A stretch of 64,000 bases of DNA from contig NC_065877.1 of NCBI RefSeq assembly GCF_933775445.1, positions 16,244,001 to 16,308,000 of the forward strand, in the 5' to 3' direction. The position numbers were made by a program, and so were the translations under genes. Positions 22,735-36,969 of the stretch are shown piece by piece; the stretch's first letter is position 1; every line of letters begins with the position of its first letter. Below the pieces are notes generated by a model. The model saw nothing but the letters and a program-made list of their open reading frames with translations, had not been told where the DNA came from and ran no database searches. The DNA comes from Argentina anserina (lineage: Eukaryota > Streptophyta > Magnoliopsida > Rosales > Rosaceae).

Positions 22735-25700
22735 ATGGAGGACCGATCAAGAACTGGGTTGCACGATTTCACTAGGGCTTCAAGAAAGGCTGAAGAATCA
22801 GGTTCGTTGGTTTCATCTTTCAGTCCTTTTCGTTTTGATTTTAGATTACACGCGTTTGGTAATGTAATAGATAAGAAACTATTGGGTTTTGATGGAATTG
22901 ACGAATTGAATTTCTTGGTTTCTTATTTTGGGTTTGAAAATTAGGGCTTTGATTGTTGGATATATATGTTCTTCTTTTTCTGGGTCGGTGAATTATTCCG
23001 TTTTTGGTTTTGGAGATTTGGCAGCCTGGAGGCGATTCCAAGCTGTGGAGTGGCTTGAAAGCTTTGTGGGTCCACTTGGCATTCCGAATCAGCCTTCGGA
23101 GAAAGAGTTCATTTCTTGCCTGAGAAATGGTCTGATACTATGCACTGCCATTAACAAGATTCAACCCGGATCGGTGCCCAGGGTACTTCAATTGCCATCC
23201 CTTCATCATTGTATATTCATTTTTGTTTGGTTAGTGAGAACTGAGAAGAAACAAAGAAAGAAAGTAAAAGTGATTCAAGTGCTATTAATGAATTAGTGGA
23301 CTTATATCAGGTTCTTATATCTTTATCATTATTGTCATTTTAAGGTGGTGGAGAGCCCGTTGCCGTTAGAATCGCTGAGTAGGGAATCTCAACCCTTGCC
23401 TGCTTATCAGTACTTTGAGAATGTCCGGAACTTTCTGGTTGCTGCTGAAGAGCTGAAGCTGCCCGCTTTTGAAGCTTCTGACCTTGAAAGGGTAATTATA
23501 TGCTTTTGATATATGTTCACTGTGAGTACCTGCATTGTTTCGAAGAAGGTTGTTGATTGTGTTTTATGTCTCAGGATACATTGGATGCAGGGTCAGTAGG
23601 GAGGGTTGTTGATTGTATTTTAGCTCTTAAATCTTATAACGAGTGGAAGCAGATGGGCAGTGGGAATGGATGTTACAAACATATAAAATCACCCTTAGTT
23701 ATTCATTCTGCCAATAGAATGCATTCAAGAACCCCATCCATGGTCTCCTCGCACTCTTGCAGGAACTTGGATATGTCTCCTGGACTGGATAGACAGTCAT
23801 CAATTGAGGGTGACAAACAGAAACCTGAAGGTTTATTGGGTTTTTTTTTCTTTCGTAATAGTGTTATCCATTTTAAATACCTGCATTTCAACTTTTGCTC
23901 AGGTACATAGAGGAAACTATTAACACAAAATTACTTAAAATGTTAACCTAACAGTGACTCATGTTACGGTTATTATTGAGGACTCGTTGTTATGTCTGAT
24001 AAGAGATATATAACTTCAAACAAGTAATAATATAAGCCATATGTAAGTTCATTTATTGGTCGAATATCGAATAGCAATATAGATATATCTTATAAGGAAC
24101 GTAGTGGTATAGTTACTTCTTTTCAATCTCCTATGTTCCTGCATATGTAATATTAAAATTTCTTATAGGATTCAATTCATTTCAAGTTGTGATACAAGTA
24201 TCTTTCAGTTGTAAACTATACACTTGATGATATATTACTACTGCTATTAGTAGAGGCTAATATTAAAGCATAATCAGTAGATATATTATGCAAGTACAAT
24301 TTTTTTTATCTTGATATATATATATATATATGTTCTTAGGGACTGTTGGACTGTATAACACGAATGTATTCACCATATAGCTTTGGTTATTTCTCGATGC
24401 TAAGAGTTGATGATAAATATTTCACTATTGAATGATTTAAAATTTTAAATACATGTTAATCTTCTTTACTGTTAGTAGATATGACAACATTTACTTCAGA
24501 AAGGTTGTCATGTTTATGTCCTTTAATTTCTTTCCTAACTTTTGTCCCATTGTTACTTTTTGTGATGCAGTGGATTCAATAGAATCTGTTATCAAGTTAC
24601 TTGTTGCCTCTATGAATGACATAAAGGAAAACATTGACGATAACCTTCTTGCTTCCTACAATAATGGAGATCTAGTATGTTATCTTGTTTTTGTTTATTT
24701 ATTCATCTTTTGAAGGGTGTTATTCAATTATTATTTTTACTTTTCAATTTTGAATAAATAATTGTTGGACTATGGTTTCAACTTTCAAGTCAATAATCAT
24801 CTCGTTCAATCAAACTCTGCTGCAGGATGCTGTTAGTGTCTTCAGAAGGATAATGACAAGTTGCCTAGAGGAACATCTTCAAAAGAAGTTACCTGAGGTT
24901 ATTCTGATCTGAGCCTTAGCTGAATGTTTTTTTCCTTGTGAATAAGTTTCAAAACAAGCCATAATGTTATATAAACTTTTAGTCAGCATGATGAGCCTAT
25001 GAGGTACTTACGGGTAGTTTATACCTTAATCAGATCTTTAATATTGTATATATACTCCGAACTGAAGTTGCATTTACTTAGGGTTTAGAAGTCTACAGCC
25101 ACTGTTTTGTAGGAACCTTTTCTTGTACAAAGGAAACTATTTACTGTAACAACTATGGACCTGTCATCCATATTTGACGCTGTCTGAAGTTAGAAGAAGA
25201 ATGTAAACTTGATAGTATTGTTTTGTCTTGTTCTAAACAGTTGGAGTGTACATTAAAAGAATCTTCCAAAGGAAGGAGCAGCTCACATGCCCATTCAACA
25301 TCTATGCCTCTAGAGGATATATCCGCTGCTGAAAATTCAAGAGTATGTGTCATATAATTATAATCAAGTAGTCTTCATGTAATTGTTGTACTTGGAAAGT
25401 GTTAACAATAAGATACCGTGTTCTGAGTTATGACTTTAATGCATTGTAAGGCTTACCCCTGCATTATAGAGTTCATCCTGTACTCTACAATTATGTGATT
25501 TCATATTGTTCATTGTATAAAGAGGGATAGCAATGCAATATACTTGATTTATATTTACATGCACGCACACACACTCACACAAACATGTGCATGCTTGCGC
25601 ACACCTCACACTTACATGTGTATAAAAACAAAGCGGATGAAAAGTAAACCCTTTCTTCCCCCTCCCTCTCTCGAGCTTGCATTTACTGATTCTGAAGAAC

Positions 25701-28700
25701 TTTTGTCCCTTTTTTCGCCATCTTTCCAATAGTGCTGCAAGGCTTGTTTAAGAAAGGGTAATTGCAACCACCGGCTTCTATTTCAAATGCAAGAGAAAGA
25801 ACTTGTGGTAAGTTGTTCTTCCTTTTTATTTTTTATATTTTTTGTGTTTATATATACCTAGGTTGTATTTAAGTTTTGTTTCGGTTGTGCTGTGGCTTTA
25901 AAAAACTTTGGTTGTGTCTTTCTGGTTGCTTCTCTAAAAACTGCTGTATGAGTATGAGTGAATATATATGTAAATATATGTACTGTATAGATATCAGTTT
26001 TAATGTACATTTATTGTCATACAAATGATTAAAAGATTTGCATTCTGGAATTATTGCATATATACATATTGTGAATATTTTAATGCTGTTTACTTGGCAG
26101 GATCTGAAGTCCTTGTGGGTAAGTGCAAAAAGGGAGTTCGAGGACTTACAAACCCAGCTACATAGTGATTTGAAAGACTTGGGTATGTCCTACTTTTAGC
26201 GAGTGAAGGCAATATACCCTCTTGGCTAATTACCTTTTCCTTTCCAGTCATGAACTTAAAAATATATAATCTGCAACAAGACATCATCCTTCATTTTATT
26301 ATGGGTAAACCATAAATGAAATTTCCATGTCTATTTTTATTTTTCACTTTTTACCACCCACATCAACCATGAACTTGTGGATTTTACATGCAAGATAATG
26401 TTAGTGTTGAAATATATGCAGCCATAGGAAATGTCATAGTCACCATTTCTGCATGAAAAATAAGATTATTGAACTGTTCTATGTGCTACATTAATCTTAT
26501 AGATATTATTATTATTTTTACTTATTAATTATGAAACTTAATCTTGCTTGTATTTGTGGGTTCAGGGAAACAGGTACAAGAGCTGTCTACTGCTGCTCTT
26601 GGCTATCATAAGGTGGTGAAAGAGAATAGGAAACTGTACAACATGGTTCAGGATCTAAAAGGTTGGTAAATTCCATTCTAAACCTTAAAGACAAATATAG
26701 CCATGCTTTTATACTTCGATTTTGAAAACGACAAGATTTAATGATCTCTTTCTTTTTAAATTTTTTTTACAGGTAATATTAGAGTCTACTGCAGGATTAG
26801 GCCCTCTTTCAGCCGTGAAACAAAAAATGTGATAGATTTCATTGGAGAGGATGGATCACTTGTCATCTTGGACCCCGTAAAGCCTGAAAAGGATGGAAGG
26901 AAACCTTTTCAGTTCAACCGAGTGTTTGGTCCAGCTGCTACCCAAGGTAATTTTTAGTGGATTTTCCACATCAACCTCATTTCCATTACCAGTTCGATTT
27001 AGCAATTTTGAATTTCTTTTTTCAGATGAGGTTTTCAAGGACACTCAACCGTTGATAAGGTCTGTGATGGATGGCTACAATGTATGCATATTTGCTTATG
27101 GTCAAACTGGATCTGGCAAAACACATACCATGGTAAGATACAATTCAACTACTTCAGCTGGTGAAATTGCAATTTCCCATCTGGCTTTCAAATTTCAAGT
27201 ATGAGGGCCAATTACTCTTTATCTTGGATGAAGAATAATCTGTTGGATATTATTTTCATGCAAGCATTAGTGCAAAAGTTGCATAAAAGAAGAACATGAG
27301 AAAAATAATCTGGTCAAGTTTTTTTTTTTAAAACAAATTGATGTCTGGACTAACATTTTCAATGCTTTAACAGAGTGGTCCATCAGGTGGGTCAACTAGC
27401 GACATGGGGATTAATTATCTAGCTCTCAATGATCTCTTCCAGCTGTCAAAAACAAGGAAGGATATCATACATTATGAGATTCATGTTCAAATGGTAGAAA
27501 TCTACAATGAACAAGTACGAGATCTCCTTGTGCAAGATTCATCTAATGCCAAATATCCTTTCATAATGGTTATTTATCTTACCTCAGACATTTATTTTAT
27601 TGGAAAGAAAGCTGGCCACTTTCATTTTGTTTATCCTTAACAATTCACACATTAGAGATCCGGAGCTGCCCTGGTGATGATGGCTTGAGTATTCCAGATG
27701 GTACAATGCATTCAGTAAATTCAACCACTGATGTTCTTAACCTCATGAACTACGGTGAAGTAAATCGAGTAGTCAGTTCTACTGCAATCAATAACCGAAG
27801 TAGCCGTTCCCATAGGTCAGTCTTTACTCTTTAGCAGATGAGTTAGTAGTTCAAATGTTTCTCTTATGAGTTATATGTTTTTACTGACATATTGGGTATT
27901 GCAGTGTCCTTACTGTCCATGTGAATGGAAAAGATACAACTGGAAGTACTTTCCACAGTTGCCTTCATTTAGTTGACCTTGCAGGAAGTGAACGGGTGGA
28001 CAAATCTGAAGTGACAGGAGACAGACTTAAAGAGGCACAGTACATCAACAAATCTCTTTCTTGCTTAGGAGATGTTATAACAGCCTTGGCTCAAAAGAAT
28101 TCTCACATCCCTTACAGAAACAGCAAACTCACTCTTCTGTTACAAGGCTCCTTAGGTTGGTAACACCCCTCACTATTATATTTAAAATTACATTTTTTGG
28201 TTAGATTGACATGGAGAACTCTGACCTAGCCTAGTTGGTCTTTCTTCACCCTTGGTAATTCGGATAACCCCAAGGACATGTACTCTCAGTAAACACACTG
28301 GAGAACTCTGGCCTAGGCTTGTCTTTGTTCCCGGGTTTGATCATGCTACAATACACACACCTGTTCTTAGGCAATGCTGAGATATTAAAGAACTGTGATC
28401 TTTTTTAAATTAGATCATCAAGTATTTGATTTTGGGAGTGCATTTACTGATACAACCTTGTTTTTGGGATTTGTACTTCAGGTGGACATGCGAAAACGTT
28501 AATGCTTGCTCATGTGAGTCCAGAAGAAAATTCTTTCAGTGAAACGGTTAGTACCTTGAAGTTTGCTCAGAGGGTTTCCACTGTGGAACTTGGTGCTGCT
28601 CGTGCAAACAAGGAGAGTGGTGAGGTTATGCAACTCAAAGAACAGGTGGGAACTTTATACTTGTTTGGTCTGATTAATTCCTTTATCTAAATTCATGCTT

Positions 28701-30112
28701 AAGTTTTAGAGTATCAGCAAGTATCATAGCTGTCTGGACCTCTAACTTGTGTTTTAAATTTACAGATTGAGAGCCTTAAAAAGGCATTAGCGAACAAGGA
28801 AGCTCAGGGAGTACAGTTCAACAAAACCTGGGACAAACTTGGAGCTGTGTCTGAGAGAACTCCTCAACGTAGTAGAAGATTAAGCATCGAAAGTTGCAGT
28901 ACCACAAAGACTGAAAAATCACGGAACCCTGAAGACAGAAAGGGAGCAAAAAGTCCTTTGCCTATTCGTTTAAGAAGATTGAGCTTGGAAGGCCCAAAAT
29001 CTGTTAAGAAGGATTGTCTTCGGGTGTCACATGATGTGGAAAACTCCAACATACCATCAAAAGTTGTGGAGGAATATGATCGACTCCAAGGTTCAGAAGC
29101 AGTTGCAAAGTCAGTTGGGCATTTCAGCATTCACAAGGCCACATTGGAAGTGCATCGTCCCAAAGCTACTTATCAGAACCAAGTGTTAGAGTCTTATAAT
29201 AGAAGGCAAGATCCATCTGTTCAGCTACCAAAAACACCTGAACCTCGTCCCAGGACTCTAAGTCCAACAAGTGTTACTTATCAGAAGAGAGTGCCAGAAA
29301 CAGATGGTGGAAAAGAACTTCCTCTTGCTCAGCCACCAAGGACTCCTGAGTCTCGTCTCAGGGCCCCTCGAAGTCCAAGGATGGCTACCTATCAGAAGCC
29401 AGGGACACAAATTCCTGTTCTGCGGATTCCATCAACACCTGAACCACCAAGATGTGCCACCAGTGAGATACAGAGTGTTACAGAAAGCAAGGCTGGCCTT
29501 TCGATGGGTTTTGTTACACCTACTTTGACAAGTAGCACAACCAGAAAAGGATCACAGATAAGAAGATCCTTGCGGACCATTGGGAAACTGATTAATGGTT
29601 CTGAAAAGAGGTGAATGAAACTGTTCGTTTATCAGAATCCTGTGCATGTTTTTTTTAATGTGTTTGTTTCATGATGATATTTTTTTCATATGCATAGTAC
29701 ACACTTCTTGGATTCGGTTCAAACTCTCTACTGTTTGTGCTCATTAGAATTCTCATATTTCAGGAACCAACAACCTATGATGGAAGCACATTCAACTACT
29801 AAATTTGCAGCCAGTATGAACGAAGACAAATCATCACAGATTTCTATTAGTGCAAGAACTCTGAGGCGGCAATCCTTAACAGGTATTCCCATATCAGGAT
29901 CTGACAGGTCTCGACGATCCTCTCTAGGAGTGAAGCTAGAACACACTGGTACGTAATTTCATTACATTCTGTAAGGTTTTACAAATGAGTTGTCGTAGTG
30001 TACCTGTTGCTTAGTTTTGTATGGCCATTGCTTTGTAGGTGTAAGTGACAACAGATCGAAAACACCTCCACCAGTCTGCTCGTCAACAAAAAATAATAAA
30101 CGTTGGCTTTAG
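22735..30112 (+). CDS. Kinesin-14 with N-terminal calponin-homology domain (KCH type)
   Basis: Nineteen coding exons join in frame into 1,101 codons including the stop. They are 22735-22801, 23025-23182, 23345-23491, 23575-23830, 24571-24674, 24826-24897, 25241-25342, 25733-25807, 26101-26182, 26566-26661, 26773-26946, 27026-27132, 27374-27552, 27651-27815, 27905-28155, 28482-28645, 28766-29610, 29764-29948 and 30039-30112. Residues about 23-150 form the CH domain ([17 protein letters not shown]). The neck ends in [14 protein letters not shown] and the motor spans about 387-730. The P-loop GQTGSGKT is at 470-477, switch [10 protein letters not shown] at 587-595 and switch [11 protein letters not shown] at 617-625. 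A neck before the motor is the kinesin-14 layout of minus-end-directed motors, and CH domains can contact actin. The tail (734-1100) is rich in RRLSxE and TPEPR motifs. Length and layout resemble plant KIN-14F/KP1-type proteins, but the exact orthologue is not certain. All active-site motifs are intact. Confidence 0.93.
27553..27650 (+). other. U12-type AT-AC intron in the kinesin motor domain
   Basis: This 98-nt intron starts ATATCCTTT and ends CAC. TTATCCTTAAC lies just before the end, with its branch A about 10-11 nt from the acceptor. These match the minor-spliceosome donor and branch-site consensus. Splicing here joins ...NA-K-LEIR... in frame, as expected in kinesin motors, and gives phase 2. 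No GT-AG choice nearby gives both an open frame and the conserved LEIR sequence. Confidence 0.85.
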
Positions 30113-30412
30113 ATCATGTGAAAGATTGCAAATGAGAAACTGCTGTTCTGCTTTGACTCAAAGCATTTGTTGACATTAGAATACACCAACCTCAGGAAGC
30201 TTTCTCGACAGGTAATGGTTAAAAGATGCTTAGCATTCTGCCTTGTTTGAAGATGGCTGCTAACAAAAGATCAATCATACTTGATCTACCTGACTTCAGA
30301 TCACATTCTTTTGGCTGCTGCTTCTTGCATGTCTGATCTATCTGATCGACTTTGCTCTCTGTAATCGTAGTACTTAGTTCAGTTAGTTGTATCCTTGATT
30401 GTATTATCTGTT

Positions 30413-30418
30413 AATAAA
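30413..30418 (+). terminator. Candidate poly(A) signal of the kinesin gene
   Basis: AATAAA lies 300 nt after the stop codon, followed by T-rich sequence. Confidence 0.4.
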
Positions 30419-30449
30419 GTGCTTCGTTTTTCAAGTCCAAGCTACATTG

Positions 30450-32586
<2,137 letters not shown>

Positions 32587-32599
32587 ATCGATATGAGTC

Positions 32600-33200
32600 A
32601 TAAGACCTCATGTCACGCTTTTGAGAGTACTAATAATGGATAAGACTAGTTTCTGCTACATTAGGGTGATGAAAAGGATGCTATAGTGCACTTCGTGTTG
32701 GAATTATTTCACATCTATATATATATGTTAACTACCTTGCTTCATTAAGAGGTTCTAATCGACGGACCTCAAACAATCAAACAGGTTTAAGCATTAGCAA
32801 TAAGGAAGCAACAGTTTTAGGCCCCCCCGGTATGTAGCCGCCAATTTATTTACTAAGAATTGGGCATAATAAACCAAGACGGGTCCTATAATTAAGAAAT
32901 TCATCTCCAACAGGAAAATATAGAGGGTGTTGGTCTTTGAAATTTAGGACTCGGTCCTATTTGAAGTCATATATCTAAGCCAATTTCAAGACTAAGACTA
33001 ATTAATTTATGGGTCTTGCATCCGTTTGATGGGTCATTATTTTGATGAAACAATACAAAATTAGTCAACTAATCAAGATATTGAGTATAACTCATATAAG
33101 ACATTATTGTCGGAGATCAGATTTATAAAACTCAGGAAAAAAGTGTTAAAAAGAGATTATCAGAGCCCTCAGTTTTGGTTTTTGTAGTCTTACTATCACT
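32600..33200. other. Intergenic region
   Basis: No ORF, RNA gene or clear repeat was recognised between the GH1 relic and the TATA box of the next gene. Confidence 0.5.
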
Positions 33201-33205
33201 CTACT

Positions 33206-33212
33206 TATAAAC
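33206..33212 (+). promoter_or_regulatory. Candidate TATA box of the small-protein gene
   Basis: TATAAAC stands about 30 nt before the CT-rich start of a non-coding first exon that ends at a good donor (33397, CACAG|GTAAAC). Confidence 0.4.
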
Positions 33213-33236
33213 GACCCCGTCAAACTGACGGTCTGA

Positions 33237-33397
33237 TTTATCCTCAAAACTTGGCAGAAACTTTGGTTAAGTTTTCAATCTTGAACCCACAAGTGTTCAC
33301 GGCATTGCTGCAATCGGAATCGCTGCGGCTACTTGAGTTCTCCCGAACCACCAAAGTCTCCGCTCCCAAAGCCTCCTCTCCCGTCAAGTTTTCACAG
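33237..33397 (+). other. Putative 5' UTR exon of the 68-residue protein gene
   Basis: The exon has an open frame from a TTG but no ATG, and ends at the donor GTAAACC (33398). The acceptor GTCTTCTTAG at 34901-34910 leads into the exon with the start codon, implying a 1.5-kb 5' UTR intron. The left edge is a guess from the TATA box. Confidence 0.4.
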
Positions 33398-34910
33398 GTA
33401 AACCTTCATTTTCATTCCCACAATCCGCTAGACAGCGTGCTAAACCAAACCCTTCCATTTAAATTGAATTTTTGGTCTGAATGTTGTTCTGGGTAGCGGG
33501 TGTGTTTTGGTTTCTTCAATTGAGAAAAACTAGTATTGAGACAGGTGAATTAAACTATAGTGTGTAGATAATGATCAGTGAAGAGAGTTATATACTTTGG
33601 TCACAATAATATTAGATTAGGCTTTGATATCCCAGATAGCAATGACCAGGAATTGAATTAGTTAACGAAAGTTTCTGTCTTCAATTTCAGAGATAGAGTT
33701 TAAGGGAGGATGAAAATAATTTACATACATGCTTAACAGCTTAAGACGTGATCGTATAAAGTAATGACTATATATAGGTTAATAACCATACCCTTGGTTG
33801 TATATCCTGCTATTTAGTTCTATTATTTACAGCTCATATTTAAGGCTATTGTTCAAACTTAAAGCTATTGTTCAGTGTTCACTGTAGTACTATATCCCGC
33901 TATCCTGCTATCATTTTATAATTAAGGACCAACAGAGAGCGTGATGACAGATTAGTTACTTTTTAAAGCTGTGATCGGAGCATGGAGTACCATATATTCT
34001 TTTCAGGTTACAAAATATCCGTGCAAAGTACTTATAGTCTCTTTTGTAGTCATTACACATCAATAGTGCATCTACCATGTCTAGCTTGCAAAGAAAATGA
34101 AATGTACAGAGTATAGCATGAACATTAGCCATTAGGGGACTCGACCTATAGTACATCTACCATATATTTTCCCACAAGCAAGAGAATGCAATGAAGATAT
34201 ATATATTTTCCATTAAGCAGTTTATCTACTTTAGACTGCAGCTCCTAGAAGCCTAGAACCGAATGCATACATATAACTTAACTCATATAATATTGCTTCA
34301 TTTTTTTCCGATCATCTAATCTTGCTTCACCTTACTATGCATATACTGTATTTTTTTTAGCATAGCGCTATATAATTTAAGTTTAACCAGACATACTCAA
34401 TTAAAATGTTCTTAAGGAAATATCTATTACTACTAAAATATATTACCCCACAGCAACGCCCGGGTTCTTTTCCTAGAAAATCAGTAGTTACGTGGGTGGG
34501 TGCGGTAACTGTAGCTAAGTATCTGCTGAATATTGCCTGTTTTGTGCTCCAGTCAAGGCTGCTGCATACTTGGTAGAATACGATTTTACATTCTTTTAAT
34601 GGATTTCAATGGTAATTGGAAAGAGACTTGAGCTCTTGTACTAGGCCATTGATTGGCTTCAAGTTGAGTGAACTCTCTTTTGCGTGGTTGTGGAGTTGAG
34701 TTGTTTTGTTTTTGTCAAGCTATTTCTTGATAGGAAGCCTTTTTAGTTTCGTTACAGATTTTGTAGTTTTATTTTAGTGACAAATTTTCATGTCTTGACA
34801 CTAATAAATTTAAAATAGTTTGCGAAGATGTATATTGTTGTTATCATGTCCTATTGAATCTGCTTAGCATTTGTGTAAGCAACTCACTGAAGCAATTTTT
34901 GTCTTCTTAG
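33398..34910 (+). other. Long intron, no gene seen inside
   Basis: This is the inferred 5' UTR intron. It is AT-rich, with a GC-richer patch near 34450-34500. No convincing ORF or transposon end was identified. Confidence 0.35.
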
Positions 34911-34936
34911 CTAGGTTTGGGAGAAGCACACGAGAT

Positions 34937-35901
34937 ATGGCTCTCACAAACTTCATACTGACAGTGGCTGGTGTAAGTGCTGTAGTTCTATTATTGAGGA
35001 GCGATGTGAAACAGTCGGCAACCATCTTCACGCGGAATGTCAAACATATCCGCAAGTGGCTTGAGGAAGAATCCAAGTATGCCCTTCAATTTTTGTTTCT
35101 TGAATTATTTTCTCTCAAGTATAAGTTTATGTATTTGCAAACTAGCTTCAGTTTTATTTCAATCCTTACTTCAGCTTTATGTGGTGTTGACCTTCTTATA
35201 AATAAGTATGTTTGTGATTTTCGTGACCTGGATGATTAGATATTTTTAAATTCAGATTGGATGAATGTTATTATCAAAGCATAATAGTTTTTTAATGGCT
35301 CCTATTGTTTGAAAGTGAAGTGGCAAGTAAACCTTCGAAACTGGTTTGCTTGTTATAGATATAGTTAATGGATTTTGAAGTGTTTAACTTTCAGGTCTTA
35401 GGTCACCAGGATGCCCTGATGATGATTCTAGTTCACATTTCAAATGCTTTTCTCTTTCTCCTTGGCATTAGGGCGGTCTCATATTTTTCATTTGATGATG
35501 CATAAGTGACTAGTCAGTCTGAACTAAGATGCAAGATGGAGATCAAACCATTTTCAGTTTCATCTCCCTTTCCATGAAGTCTCAATAAGAGTTTTGTGCT
35601 TTTTCATTTTTTGTGTAGAAATTTACAATAAGGCATGATTGATATTCTGCAAATGATTGCGTCCGTTCAGATACTTGTCAGTGAAACCTGGATTCTCAAC
35701 ATTTATCACTCAAGTTTGATCGTACAGTTAGTCGAACTGCTTTTTGATGTTTGCTTTGTCTTTTGTCCAATTTATTTAGAGGCCTCCTGCATCTAAAGAG
35801 GCACATTGTAATGTGATTGAATCTTCTCTTTCAGGGCGGCCCCGAAGGAACTGGAAACTAAGGTTCCGCCAAACGATATTCCCAAGGAGGACAAGCACTA
35901 G
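34937..35901 (+). CDS. 68-residue single-pass membrane protein, function unknown
   Basis: Two coding exons, 34937-35076 and 35835-35901, splice in frame (donor AATCCAA|GTATGC, acceptor TCTTTCAG) into 68 codons plus a stop. The start ATG follows an acceptor at 34910 by 26 nt. The protein opens MALTNFILTVAGVSAVVLLL, a clear hydrophobic membrane anchor. A basic stretch with RNVKHIRKWLEEES follows, and the tail is charged and proline-containing, ending PKEDKH. I recall small conserved plant proteins of this shape but cannot name a function. Placement in a mitochondrial or other organelle membrane is possible but unproven. The gene is easy to miss because no single exon exceeds 50 codons of true coding sequence. 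Confidence 0.65.
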
Positions 35902-36009
35902 TATCGATATGGGCACCTGGAGTTTTTTACAAGAGTTTAGTTAGTTTGGCATCACCTGGACTTTATGCTCATAAATTGCTTATCATGGTTTTCTTTAGTA
36001 TTCTTGGGA

Positions 36010-36940
36010 TTTTAGTTTCCCACCCAACTTAATATGAGCATGCTAATTCCTTAAAATCTCAATTGGGTGTGTTAATAGTAACTGGGATTATAGTTTCCCT
36101 CCCAACTTATTGTAACTAGTAACTACGGAGGCTTTAGTTTCCCAATCTGAGGTACCTTCCCGAATCGGTTCATCATGGGGAGAATCATATCATGGTTTAG
36201 TCACCAGTGCACGCTGACTTTCCTTTTTCAAGATTTGCCTGGTTCTTAAAAAAACTCTCCCCAATTCTAGCTGCATGTAGTTCGGTCTTTGCTATTGGTA
36301 ATAAATACTGTTTAGGTCATTGCTATGTGCCGTGTTTGCTGTGGTTATCCAACCTCCTATTCTCCTTCTGTTAACATAAGTGCTCTGAGTATCATGCTCT
36401 CAATTGCCTGCAACAAACTTGTCGAAACTCTTTTCACTTCTACAGGGATATCAAATCGTCCCAGTTCATTCTTTCGGCCTGTAATTTCGGTCTGATTTTT
36501 AAATATCGTCGAGTTTATGTACCAGTTTGTGTAACAAAAACTTTAAAATACAAATGGAAATGTGATCACTGCAAATTTCACTCCCCTAGTTTGAAGCACA
36601 AGTAAAGCACGGCCTCTAATGTCTTGGCATCTTGCCGCTGATGATATTTACATGCTCGCTCAAACTTGTTTACATGCCAGATTAACTTATCATGATCGAC
36701 TGTGCAGCTCATTCTGCTGTGTGATTTTCTACGTCTCTTCTTTTCTGCTATATGCGCTTGTTCAGGTCCGGATCCATGTATTCATCCTCAGATTCAACTG
36801 GTCCTCAAAATCGTTCTTGGTGGCTGCACCCGAAGTCATCAATTGATTCATAGGTAGACGCCTCCACCACTCGTCCTCCTCTCCCCTCGCAGCAGTCAGC
36901 ACACCAGCCTGGAGTAGGCTGGCGTAGCTTAGAACCACAT
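36010..36940. other. 3' flank of the small-protein gene, no other gene seen
   Basis: Two similar short blocks, 'ggattttagtttcccacccaactt' near 36010 and 'gggattatagtttccctcccaactt' near 36080, are a local duplication. The short ORFs at 36619-36947 have no family features. Confidence 0.4.
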
Positions 36941-36969
36941 ATGCCACACATTACCAAATAGTCAGGACC

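Noticed and set aside
27553..27640. Kinesin exon extended past 27552 to a stop at 27640
   Set aside because: The extension breaks the conserved motor sequence; the AT-AC intron restores it in frame.
33251..33496. 81-codon ORF as the N-terminus of the small-protein gene
   Set aside because: The frame starts at TTG, has no ATG, and does not join in frame to the 34911 exon ahead of its own ATG. It is better read as 5' UTR.
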